DNA of 64,000 nucleotides, taken from the NCBI GenBank assembly GCA_020205615.1, contig CM035165.1, positions 89,590,005 through 89,654,004 on the forward strand, read 5' to 3'. The translations under genes were made by a program, and so were the position numbers. Shown here in pieces: positions 50,068 to 61,316 of the stretch. Origin of the DNA: Panax quinquefolius. Lineage: Eukaryota; Streptophyta; Magnoliopsida; Apiales; Araliaceae. The notes beneath the pieces were generated by a model that ran no database searches, was not told where the DNA came from, and saw only the letters and a list, made by a program, of their open reading frames with translations. The stretch's first letter is position 1; each line of letters starts with the position of its first letter.

Positions 50068-51914
50068 AATTTGCGCGCCAGTAAGGAGAAATCCTTATCG
50101 GAAAGCCCTCTCTTTTCTGAGAACGACCTGGTTGTCATAATTGTGATTCTGTAATATTATTTGTGAATAATTAATTATTGATTTATATGATAAGGAAATA
50201 TTTATTTTATGTGGATATAAATAATGGATATATTTATTGTGGTTATAAATGAAGGAATTAATGCTGAGGTGTTTTATCAGTATTTTGTCGGAATGGAGGT
50301 ATTAAAAATCATCCGTTTGTGGATTTTGGATATTTTCTGTTTGGAATTTAAAAAAACTTAAAGCTACAAAGTTGTAGAGAATTTAATTTCGTGTGGAATG
50401 GACATAAAATTCGTATTTTTCTGATAAATAGGCTATTTTCTATGAATTACTGAAGTTTTGGAAAATAAAATAATTTTTATTAAAATTGGATGGGACCCAC
50501 TTTTGTTTTAAACATGTGGGCTACCAAAATTTTTTAAATTTGGCATGCTTGATGGCTGGTCTTGGTAGGTGGCGTGGAAGGAAGAAATATATATTATATT
50601 TTATTATTTTAGTCTCCTTCATGTTTCTAAAGATTTTCCTATAAATAGGCGCTTAGGTTAGAATTGAAAATAACACCAGAAATAAGTTTTCTTTCTCTCT
50701 ATATTGTCGAGCGTATTTTTGTGAATATTTAGATACTTTGAGAGTTGTTGTTCGGTACAAACTTCCTTCGACTTTATATCCGATATTTCGATCAGAAGTA
50801 CCGTTATTTTGAGGTAAGGGATGTTATTTTCTTCCTAAATGATGTTATTCTTTCAATATCATTATACCGAAATATTGGTATGGATTTTATTGTGAAATTT
50901 CTACCTTTTTGTGTGGGGGTTACTATTCACGTATACGGCACTATTCACGAATACGACACTATTCACAGAAAAAAATAAAATTTTCTTTTCTTTGCCCAAG
51001 TTGTCTATTATGCTTACTATCTTTGTTTGTATCCATATTTTGATCTTTATTCTTGAATTTTGCTCCACAATTAATTATTATAAGGTATTTTTGAACTTGG
51101 ATAAACTAAAGTACGAATCCCTAATCTTTGATCTTTTATCTCACTGGATTCGTTTTCTTTAAAATATTTTCCATCATCCTCAGTCCTAAATGATGAATGA
51201 TTAACTGATGAATATCTTTGGCCTGTAGTGCAAAGATGAATGATTACCTAATGAATATCTTTGGCTCGTAGTGCAAAGATGAACAGGTGTTGAGATGAAC
51301 ATGACCAATTGGTGATACAAATGAATATCTTTGGCATGTAGTGCAAAGATGAATATTTGATTCAAGATGTATATTGATTGATGTTATAATGGTAAAATAT
51401 TGATGATAGACTTTTAAATCTTAGAAGATAGTAGAATTCTTTCTTTACTTGACTCTTCTAATGGATTGTTGTTTCATTGCATTGTTGATCTAAAATTTGT
51501 TTATCTATTATATTTTATCGTATTTTCCTGTTCAAGACTAATGATAATTTGTTGTATATTATCTTAGTCATAATATTCTTTATCGGGCTAGTTGAGCTCA
51601 CCCTTTTCCTTTTTGTTCCATTGTTCTTCTCAGAGGAGAGAATTTAGCTAGAACTAAGCAATGGGTATGGAGTGATGATTCAAGATAGTTGTTTTAGTAG
51701 TCCTCACTATTTTGTAAAATAGTGTATCAATAATTGTAATGAGGACTCCTTTTGAGTTTCTATAATTGCCTATTAGACAATATTTGTATTCAAACTCATA
51801 GATATAGGCGTTGTCGATTCTCGCATTTAAAATTGTATTCAAGTTGTATTTATTTCTGTACCATATATTTGACGACTCAGAATGGGTGATGTATACCTAT
51901 TTGGGGGTGTCACA
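50068..51914 (+). mobile_element. Truncated LTR E (same family as A-D), plus-oriented, with PBS
   Basis: It begins inside the LTR at TTGCGCGCCAGTAAGGAG and runs to the normal end TTTGGGGGTGTCACA at 51914. It carries the family's TATA box TATAAATAGG (50640), the ACTATTCACG motifs (50927-50965), the GTAGTGCAAAGATGAA repeats (51220-51360) and the CTGAGAATGGG-type block near the end (GACTCAGAATGGGTG). The first ~0.7 kb of the LTR is missing. Because a PBS follows directly, this is the remaining 5' LTR of an element whose body is gone or displaced. Confidence 0.85.
50640..50650 (+). promoter_or_regulatory. LTR E TATA box
   Basis: CTATAAATAGGCGCTTAGG, equivalent in position to the TATA boxes of the other LTR copies. 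Confidence 0.6.
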
Positions 51915-51916
51915 GT

Positions 51917-51929
51917 TGGTATCAAAGCT
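51917..51929 (+). other. Primer-binding site after LTR E
   Basis: TGGTATCAAAGCT, the initiator tRNA-Met type PBS (usual TGGTATCAGAGC) with a G-to-A change. Only about 11 bases of leader follow before the next LTR begins at 51941. Confidence 0.75.
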
Positions 51930-52450
51930 TAGGGATATGATGTAACAACCCGGAGAATCTGGATTGTCTAGAATTTAAGTTTAAAGAATTAGTTATTAAT
52001 AAAAAGAATTTTTATTAATACTATTATGTGTTATGTGTTTATTAATCGTTCTATAAACTAGGATGATTATAAATCGGGAGTATTCTGGCTACGAGCTAGA
52101 CTAAACGAATAAGAATTTTTAAGACGAAAATAAAAGTTTTTCGGGAACAAAATATTTTTCGAGAAAAAAGACGAAATAGGCAGTATTCATCCGTTTCTGC
52201 TCGGAGATTTATTTTGAAATTCTGAGACATTAATGATTACGTATAATTTTGAGACGTGATGGAATATTCAAAAATATTTGGATTTCGAGAATCGCAGTTT
52301 TTCGAACTGTCAGACGAAAACCAAAAGACGGAAGCACGAAGCTTCCGGGAGAAGCCACGGGAAGAGTAAGGAGGTCTATTGAGGATGTGGGAATAGTAAG
52401 GAGGTTGGGGGGGGGGGCAAAATGACTAAAATACCCCTAGCTTGGAAATT

Positions 52451-52461
52451 CTATAAATAGG
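52451..52461 (+). promoter_or_regulatory. TATA box of LTR family F
   Basis: TCTATAAATAGGAAGCTC, about 510 bp into the LTR, followed downstream by the (GA)n tract; a plausible transcription start region for this element. Confidence 0.6.
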
Positions 52462-52500
52462 AAGCTCATTTCAATTGTTTTGAGATTTTGAAAAACCTAT

Positions 52501-52503
<3 letters not shown>

Positions 52504-52538
<35 letters not shown>
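52504..52538. repeat. (GA)n microsatellite in LTR family F
   Basis: About 17 GA dinucleotides directly downstream of the TATA region, where the LTR leader is expected. A run of ten G's lies upstream near 52407. Confidence 0.9.
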
Positions 52539-52540
<2 letters not shown>

Positions 52541-55500
52541 CGGATGGGAGGGGAAGGAAGAGGAGAGGCTAGCCCGTGTACGAACTTTTTCCGACGGGAG
52601 AAGATTAAAGAAGAACGGTAATCCGAACCCTAGTTTCTTCTAATATTTTCTTAAGTTTTTATGTTCAAAAACCTAGCTTAATGAGAATAAAGATTAAAAG
52701 AACTTAGGGATGGGTTCATATGGTTGAAATCATAAGAAAACAAAGAAATAAGAATTAGAAGTTTAGTTTGTAAATTTCTTAAGGAAGTATAAGATTCGTA
52801 ATGAATTAGAGTGATCCGAGTGGATATTATGAATGAGTAGGTGAAATAAGTAAGGAATGGTGTTCTATAACATCAAATTCCAATAAAAAGTGAAATCATA
52901 ATCCAAAATATCGATTAAAACGAAGAACGAACGAAGAACACGCGACGAACACGATAAACGTTGTTGATAGACAAATTTAAAACCATCGTAGTTTAATTGT
53001 TGTTGATGGACAAGTTTAAAACCATCGCTGTATAAGTTAGTTGCATATTGCTTGGTTAGGAATGGTAGAAACGTTCATGAAGAATGGATATAAACTTAGC
53101 TATAACGAAGTTATGGCGAAAATTTCATAAAAGTCAAACGAGAATTAGAAAGTTAGTAAATGAACCTGAGTGGGTTAGGTTTCATAAGAAAGTAAGAGAA
53201 CATAGAAAATGTGAGTCGTGGACTCAAGAACGAATGAGTTCTGAGTTCGGATGATCGAATTACGGACGAACGAACGAAGAGCGTTAAAAATATAAAATGA
53301 ATAAAGGGTGAAGATCAAGCCAATCGAATGGCACGTTAACGGATTTAGAATGAATTTCTACTCGAAGGGTATTAAAGTACGTAAGATAAGTAAGAGAATG
53401 GCTTTGGAATGACCTCGTTCCGAGTTATAACGAAGGAGTTATGAGATTGCGAAGTAAGCGTCTCAAACTTGATTCAAGACTTGGCAAATTTTTTAGGGTT
53501 TAAGCTTTCTACAACAGACACAATTTGGTGAGTTTGAGAAGAAGTACAGTCAGCAAGCTCTACCATAAACTTTGGGAGAGTGAGCCACAGTGCTTAGTAA
53601 TAATAAAGGGTTCGGATAACCGCACAGCCAACCGGAAGAGAGAGAGAGAGAAGTAGGTCGGCCATGCATACAGAGAGAAAAGGAAGAACGCTGCGCAATC
53701 ACGGCAGTGCAGGCAATGCCCAGAAATGAGATTTTATTGCTCAAGTACTGGGGGATGTGCAAGAAAGAAATAGGAACATGTAGATCATGTAACATAACAC
53801 TTATGCAAGTGAGTTAAACCTTTAGTAAAGGTTGAACAGAAAGATTAAGCGAGATTAAAAGATAAAGAATATAAACGCGGGTTACGTAACCGATATCCGG
53901 GGACCGTAGTCGCGATGAGCGAATGTGAGGGATTTCTATGGTTGTGATTCCTTAGACATTGAGCGACGAGGGTAATGAATAACATTTCGATGTTATGTCA
54001 TGATAATGAGAGATAAGTGTGAAGCGTATAGACGTTGTGAACGCAACGTCGTTGCGATGGACGCTTGGTCTTAGCATACAATGATTGGTATGGTTTTGAC
54101 ACTAAGAACGAGTAATGAACATGGGGTTCATATAAGGGATAACGAAAGTATTAAATAGTATATGAATTATCAAGAAAGTCGTAACAAACGGTAATAAGAT
54201 TAATGAAAGCTGAATGTGATTCGATTAAGAATGAATCCGGAGAGATGACATTTAGTTGTCAGAATGCCGTAAAGAATAAGAAATTGACTTAATCGAACAT
54301 TATAGTTTAATAGTTCGTATAAGTTAAGAGAAGTTAGGTTGTGGTACAATCGTAAACTTTGATGGTTGACATATGGGAGCTGGGCTAAACAATTCCTTCA
54401 GAGAGCGAAGGTATATACAAAACTGGCAACCGATCTAACTCACTGTGATGGCAGTGTAGATGAGACGGGAACTTGTTTGTTGGTTGTTTGTGGGAAACCA
54501 CTTAGTGTACCATATGGACTACTAGCAGAGACGCGATGTGTCTTTGAGTCCCAGAGAAGTTATAAGAAGAAGATAAGTATATAAATCATCCAAGATGATG
54601 AACGTATGAGTAAGACATCTCCGTATGTCATAAAGCCATAAATTGGTAAAGGAAGTTAGTCGCGTAAACTTATATTGCAAGAACGTGAACCCTAAGAAGT
54701 AAAGCTAAGTAAACCAATGCGTAAGTTCAATAAATGACTAATTGGTATTTATGTTTTCTCCTTATGTGTTATATAGGAATTGGAATGAGCAGTTCTGCGT
54801 AAGCTATAGCTGGGCGTAAGGCAAGTTTCCTAACTTCATTCATATTACATGAATGCTAGTTCTTAAACTTCTCAGATGTTGTACTTGAGAAGTTCGTATA
54901 TATGCTTGGATGTGCAATATTTGTACAATATGGTAGAACGATGAGGCCTCGAGCCACAATTTAAACACTTTTGTTTCTATGATATGAATTGTTCGTGATT
55001 GAGCTATTCAATACAAGTATGTTCTATTTATACATGAACTATTATTGTTAAGTCCGTGCTAATGATTCTAGCATGTGATGTGTATGAAAAAGTAGAGGAA
55101 TAAAAGTATTAAAAAAGTGAAAGTGATTAATGTTTTAAGATGATATGAATCGAGAGTATTCCTATTATTCAAGCCGCTTCATAACCTTTGTTCGGTTATA
55201 GAAGTTCTAAAGAAATGTTTTAATTCTAAAGTTGTTTGTTCAATGTTATGACTTCTTTGGCAATTGAATGCTCACACCGCTTTAAATGAAAAACAATTTT
55301 CAGCGAACAAGGTTAGAAGAACTTAAGGATCCCGTAAAGATCAAGCTGACGGTCTCCAGATGAATTATCATTCAGAGTGTGAAGGTAGCGAGAAGATCAA
55401 GTGAAGACTTGTAAATTAGAAAGATGAATTGAACTCTAGACTAGTTTAAGGAACTGTTATGTATCCTTGGTGGCAGATAAAAGTCACTCTTGTAAGATGA

Positions 55501-55678
55501 AATGAATAATGTATTTATTATTATTTGTAATAAAAAAAAGGTTATAAGGTTTCCAGAACATGGGATTTGAGAGTGTATGTCGTTATATTTCAGTATATAA
55601 TGATGCATGTTGGATGAATGATGTATCAGGACGCTTAAATCCCGTGTGAAGATAGACCGGATTTCGTGGCGTTGCAAG

Positions 55679-55691
55679 TTGGTATCAGAGC
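55679..55691 (+). other. Primer-binding site of family F element
   Basis: TTGGTATCAGAGC, a perfect match to the common plant initiator tRNA-Met PBS core, two bases after the LTR end. Confidence 0.82.
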
Positions 55692-56100
55692 TGATAGGTT
55701 ATAAACATTAGGTAGGAGTGCCTAAGACTATAATCGTAGAGAGAAGGATAAGAAGATCTCCACATGATCATAGTGACTAAGTAATAATGTATGGGTTATT
55801 AAACGATGAATGATTTATAGCTAGTGTTATGAATGAAAGGTACTATGAAGTAAGACGGAAGAAGAACTTAGATTGAGTTATGAAGGATAGTATATGAATT
55901 AAAGAAAATTCAGATTAAGTAGAGAGATTTAGAAGTTGTAAAATTTCAATTGAGGACTCATATCGGTAAAATTGAGTTGTATGATTCCTTGTATGTAAGG
56001 GAAATTGTACATGGTTTTAGAACCACTTAGCTTCTTTACGCGATATAGTTGTTCGGTTGAACAATTCTTTCAGATGGGCGGAGAATTGTTCTTCGTGTAA
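55692..56100 (+). other. Leader remnant of family F element
   Basis: About 400 bp of sequence behind the PBS with no recognisable gag, cut by the copia insertion at 56101. The last five bases are TGTAA, the presumed left TSD of the copia element. Confidence 0.5.
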
Positions 56101-58092
56101 TCGAAAGTAGTATGCACACAAGCCAATCATGTTTGATGATAAAGCATATACTTTGTAATAATCTTATTCATTTATTAATAAAAAGTATTTATTTATTAAA
56201 GGCTTTTAATTATCTACATGATCTTTGTTTTATAATATGTGATAAACCCATAGTTTTAAGCAATGCTTTTAGAATAATGATGATGATCATTCTAATGAGA
56301 TCTAAATTCTTAAAAAGCTTAAAACTAAAATAGTTCCCAATCATGGATTACTAAATTGGGGATTAGTGAATCCGGATAGATTGGTACATACGTTGCTTGC
56401 TTTCATTGGATGAGGATGATTGATCTCATGATCATTTGTGTGGAGACACTAAAGCAAGTATGTAGGTGCTTATTAGAGAATAAGTTCATCGAACGTTGGC
56501 TCGCTAAGGAATACCTAATGGAGTTTTACTTTTTGTCAATAGGAATTCTCAGAGTGATAGTAAGACAAGTGATCCTTGGACTTGAGATCATCAAAGTATC
56601 TTGTGTATGATGAGTTATACTTTGACTTATTCCTTAAGACCCTTAGGGTATATCAAAGGGTATGCTTGGGTATAATAAGTTGTATATGGAGATAATGTAT
56701 GATCAATAAAAAATCTACCACTTCTAATAAAAGAAGAGAAATGTCCTATGTGAATGTAATGTATTAGAAAGATAATGAGTCAGATCATCCACTTAATAAG
56801 AGATTCGCCAGATGTCGATATGTAATATCAGTGAGACAACCCAGTAGAAAGGAGTTTCTAAAATAAAATAAGATAAGGAGTATACTAAATCATTAAAGGT
56901 TTCTTTAAGATAATTGGGCATTTAAGGATGAATACATATAATTAAATAAAATAAGACTTGATGTAAATTCCATTTAATGATCGAAATCATATAATTAAAT
57001 AAAATTGGGAAATTCCATGTCTTATATTTAATTGGTGGAAGGATTGAATTGTACAGTAACTATTTACTCAAAGGTTCTTTAATGATTAATGTTGAAATCT
57101 ATATTATCCGGAAAGTCGTTGATCGCTAGGGAGGCTTATCCCTATTGTAGAATAAATATTATTTATTTAAATAAATTAATTGTTTAATTTATTTATTTAA
57201 ATAAGATTAGAATTGTTTCTAATTGATTTATTCACAAATAGGTTTAATATGGAGAACCTAAAGGGTCACACCATAAAAGGAAGAATAATTATTTAAGAAG
57301 TTAATGGCATAATCGTAATAATATGTTAAGTATATTTAATTTAATCTATGGTGATAGAATAAATTAAATAGCTTAATATTTATTATTTAATATTTTAGAA
57401 ATATTAAATATAAATTAATAAGAGGAGTCTTATTAATATTATTACAATTATTATTATTTTAATTTCTAAAAGAGTTTAGGAATTAATTTAATATAAGTAT
57501 TTCTCATTTATTCCTAATTGGATTAGGAAGGAAAATTAGTTAAAGGAGTTTAATTAATTATCCCTAATAAGATTAGGGAGCTTAATTAATTAAAAGAATT
57601 TTAATTAATTAGATAAATCCCAATTCCTTAATTGTTTAGGTGGGTTGCCCACATCTATAAATAAGAGAGTCTTATTATGGGTGATGTGGTGAAGTTTTAC
57701 AACGATTTAATAATTCTAATTTGTGGGAGAGTACGCTTTTTCTATGAGAGATAGGAAAAACTAGGGTTTGAGCCAATACCCTTCTTCTTCAATTCTATTC
57801 TTCCTTGGTGGATCACCTCCAGAGGCCAAACACATGGGTGGCTAACGTTGATCAAAGGAAGGAACCAAACCCGGTGGATTCAAGTTGAACGCGAAAAGGA
57901 TTGGAGGTGAACTTGTACTTTGAGGAAGCTCGATCTTCAAGAGTATAATTTTATTCTTTATCTTTCGTTTAATTAATAATTGTGCATAAAGGTGATCCGG
58001 GGTATATGGTTTGTAAAATTTTAAACTCGATTTTTACACGCTCCGCATTTTTATGCAATTAGATCGCGCACATGAATATTACAAACCTAACA
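56101..58092 (+). mobile_element. 5' LTR of the copia element
   Basis: Starts TCGAAAGTAGTATGCACAC, ends TTACAAACCTAACA. A TATA-like CTATAAATAAGAGAGTC lies near 57655, followed by a leader with CCTTCTTCTTCAATTC. Several AATTAATTAA-type simple stretches occur at 57430-57610. Confidence 0.85.
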
Positions 58093-58093
58093 G

Positions 58094-58106
58094 TGGCATC
58101 AGAGCC
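58094..58106 (+). other. Primer-binding site of the copia element
   Basis: TGGCATCAGAGCC, one base off the initiator tRNA-Met PBS TGGTATCAGAGCC, one base after the LTR end. Confidence 0.82.
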
Positions 58107-59249
58107 AAACTTTTATACAAATTATTAATTGTTCAAAATTTGATATGTATATTGATATGTGTTTAGAACAATTTAATTGGGCATAATTTATTGTATAAAA
58201 TTTAATTAAAAAAAAAAAAAAAACAAACCGTGAATCCCATTTTTTTTTTCTGTCAATTTTTTTTTTGAAAGCTGATTCACGGATTAGCAGGTCATGCGAA
58301 AAGAAAAGGAGCTTCATGAATCAATAACATGGCATATTAACGTGATTATTTAGATATTCACATGCTTACATATTCCTGAATCTTTAAAGGTCACGTGGCC
58401 CAAGTGATTCATTACATATTCACTTGCTTGGAATCATATTGGTAGGAATCATATTGGTATAAGAATATATTATATATATGACAATAACGTTATTTATTAT
58501 ATATATATAATAACGGTTTTATTATATATATATATATATATATATATAACGGTTTTGTTTTATTATTATTATATATATATATATATAATATTCTTAATAA
58601 TTTTATTATTAAAATAAAATTTTATTTTAATATTAAAATAAAAGTTTATTTTAATATTAAAATATAAAGTTTATTTTAATTTTAAAATTAAATTTCATGC
58701 TAACTAATTAGAGTTGGAATTGGATTCCATGATAACTAATTGGAGTTGAAATTGGATTCTATTTTTTTTAATAAAGGAGTTTATTTGTGAATAGGAAAGA
58801 GAATCCTAATTTCCTTAAATAAAGGAGTTTATTTAGATATGAAATAAGATTTCATATTATTCAAAATAAAGGAGTTTATTTGTGAATAGGAAAAAGAGTA
58901 TCTAATTTCCTTAAATAAAGGAGTTTATTTAGATATGAAATATGATTTCATATTATTCAAAATAAAGGAGTTTATTTGTGAATAGGAAAGAGAATCAAGT
59001 GTTTCCTTTAATAAAGGAGTTTATTTTATTTATTTATTTTTCATGGAATTAGATTCCATAATTAATTAAAATAAAGGAGTTTATTTTGATTAAAGATTTT
59101 GATTAAAATAAAATAGTTTATTTTATACAAAATTAAATAAATTAAAATAAAATAGTTTTATTTTGATTTAAATTTGAATTAAAATAAAGGAGTTTATTTT
59201 GATTCAAAATTAGATTTTATACTAAATAAATTTGCCCATTAAATGATAT

Positions 59250-59297
<48 letters not shown>

Positions 59298-60560
59298 AAT
59301 GTTTATTATTCATAAGATGAATGTTATTTATTGATGCATATGATGATGTGTATGATAATAAATGAGATTGATTATGGACTATTGACCAATGTGATTGGAT
59401 TTTATTTTAGTTGGATGCATGAATGTATGGGTTTTATTAAATGGGGTCTGCGTACCTCGTCTTCTCTAATTTTTTTTAATGTAAATTCTATTCCACTCCT
59501 ATGTACTTCCTCTTGACTGCTGATCAAGGTTTCTATTTATTTTAAATAGTTTTGTAATAGGAATAGTTAGAATTAATTTTGAAGAATTGGAGATCAAGGA
59601 GTAAGGAGTGCTTGAAGACCCGTTTGTAATAGAGCCCGGGTTTAAATGTAATAGTTATATTTAAATATTAATTTTTGCACCCCTAGGGTTTGACCTTTTG
59701 GTTTACTTGGTGGCTCTTGTGAACCAAACTAGAATAAAAGTCCATAATCAATCCAAGTAGAATATAGTATTCTATATGTGCATGCTTATACTATATATAT
59801 TATATATTAATTAACATGCTTCGCATGTTAATTAATATGACGCGTATTTTATATATATATTTGTACTTGTATTTAAACAAGATGAGACAATTAATAACAA
59901 ACCCTCAATTTTTATATTAAGTCCTAAGCGTTCAAAGATATTTGGAATATCGAACGTCAGCTTTCTAAGCATGATAAAATTAATAGAGTATTAAATATTT
60001 AATATGAGTTTGTTGTGTCACCACTAGGCAAGTATTAAGTATTTAAGATGTTAATTTATCACATTTGATGCTTATAAAGAAAATTGAACAATATTATTTT
60101 GTTGTGTCACCACAAGGATGATATTTTTCTTTTTGAATATATGGAGTGCTAAATTGGACTTAACTTGGATAATTTTGATTCGGATGTGCCACCACTTGAT
60201 CAAAATAATCTAAGAGGCAAAAAGAAAAGGAGTTGCATAGTTGATGTAATTGACAAAAGTTGTCTACCTATTTATTTATATATAGTTTGTTGTGTCACCA
60301 CAAGGCTATATACATTTGAAATGGGATCCTTATTCTCACTAGCAGATCTTTAATTAGATTTTCACGAACTATATATATTGAGGGTAATATAGTTTGAAGA
60401 AAATAAGTGGGAGATACCAATTTAAAACAAGACCTAATTTATTTTGGTAATTAATAAAAGAATGTATGTTAAAATGTTGTTAATTACAAATTCATTTACG
60501 TAATTTTACAATGTCTAAAATTACTATCATCATGAAGCATATTAGATGCTAAATTAACGG
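58107..60560 (+). repeat. Copia leader with short repeat arrays and (TA)n tracts
   Basis: Between PBS and gag. (TA)n tracts lie near 58522-58548, 58571-58588 and 59252-59295. ATAAAGGAGTTTATTT occurs eight times between about 58771 and 59190, some copies inside ~100-bp tandem units with TGTGAATAGG and TTAGATATGAAAT. The motif TTTGTTGTGTCACCAC(T/A)AGG occurs near 60009, 60097 and 60287, and a variant GATGTGCCACCACTTGATC at 60182. No gene is recognised in this 2.4-kb stretch. Confidence 0.8.
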
Positions 60561-61316
60561 TAATCGAATTAAAGCGGATTGGTTAAGGAAATTGAGAATA
60601 GTTCTCATGGCTAAAAAGCTATCTTATATCCTTAATATGCCTATCCCCTGCAATGGTTGCGAGAAAATGCCTCCGAGGAAGAGATTGCTACTTTTAGAAA
60701 GTGGCAAGATGATGCACGATTGGCTCAACGCATCATGCTCATATCCATGAGTAACAAGCTCAAACGTCAAGATGAAACTATGGATGCTCCTACTATATTC
60801 CTGCACATCAAGTAGTTGATGGTGAGGAAAGTAGGACTGATAGATATTAGATATCTAAGGAGCTCTTCCGATCTAGAATGACCAGAGTGACACTACAAAG
60901 ATGGATAAAAGTTCTTAACATGATCAATTTGATTGATCAATTAGGACAACTGGTTTTGTCATGGATGGAGAGTTGAGCCAAGATTTGATCTTGCACTCAC
61001 TCCCGGACTCCTTTCACAATTGTTGTGAATTTTTCATATGAACAAGCTAGATATCAGCTTCGCTGATTTGCTTAAGATGTTAAAAAATGTTGAGAGTCAC
61101 TTTCCAACCAAGAAAGACCAAGTCTTACTGGTAGGGGCCAAAGGATCTTCTAAAAAGAAGAAAGATTCAAAGAAGGTAAATAGAAAGGCAAAATAAAGGA
61201 TAATAAGAACAAAACTGATTTGGATAGCAAAGGAGTTTGCTTCCACTGCAATAAGCCTGGACACTGGAAGGAAACTGCGAGAAGCATCTTGCAGAGGCTA
61301 ACCAAAGAAGCTTAGT
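60561..61316 (+). pseudogene. Copia gag remnant
   Basis: Interrupted frames give ASEEEIATFRKWQDDARLAQ, MLISMSNKLKRQDETMDAPT, then INLIDQLGQL, DGELSQDLILHSLPDSFHN, LADLLKMLKNVESHFPTKKD and a Lys/Ser-rich stretch, then the zinc knuckle start CFHCNKPGHWKE at about 61238. These follow the order of plant Ty1/copia gag. The frame changes several times, and the last Cys of the knuckle region is disturbed. Confidence 0.8.

Larger units (their letters stand above)
51941..55676 (+). mobile_element. Large gypsy-type 5' LTR (family F, ~3.7 kb)
   Basis: It starts TGTAACAACCCGGAGAATC and ends GATTTCGTGGCGTTGCA, followed two bases later by TTGGTATCAGAGC, an initiator-Met PBS. TG...CA ends, the PBS and a TATA box near 52451 support an LTR. 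3.7 kb is long even for Tekay-like elements; an insertion near 53500-53800 (AGCTCTACC to AGTACTGGG) may inflate it. The body behind the PBS is only about 400 bp before the copia element interrupts. No gag was recognised. It is inserted just behind the PBS of LTR E. Confidence 0.7.

Noticed and set aside
28006..50083. A 22-kb inversion that would rejoin the two half LTRs at 28006 and 50068 into one
   Set aside because: The GTCTA duplication at 20099 and 28666 ties the 28006-28665 piece to the element on its left, and the other inversion junction would not restore gag; a shared fragile motif is the simpler reading.
53550..53795. 81-codon open frame on the - strand
   Set aside because: Within the LTR, antisense to the GA-rich segment; no recognisable domain.
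54366..54584. 72-codon open frame with ordinary-looking composition on the + strand
   Set aside because: It lies inside the 3.7-kb LTR, has no recognisable motif, and no homologous frame appears elsewhere in the window.
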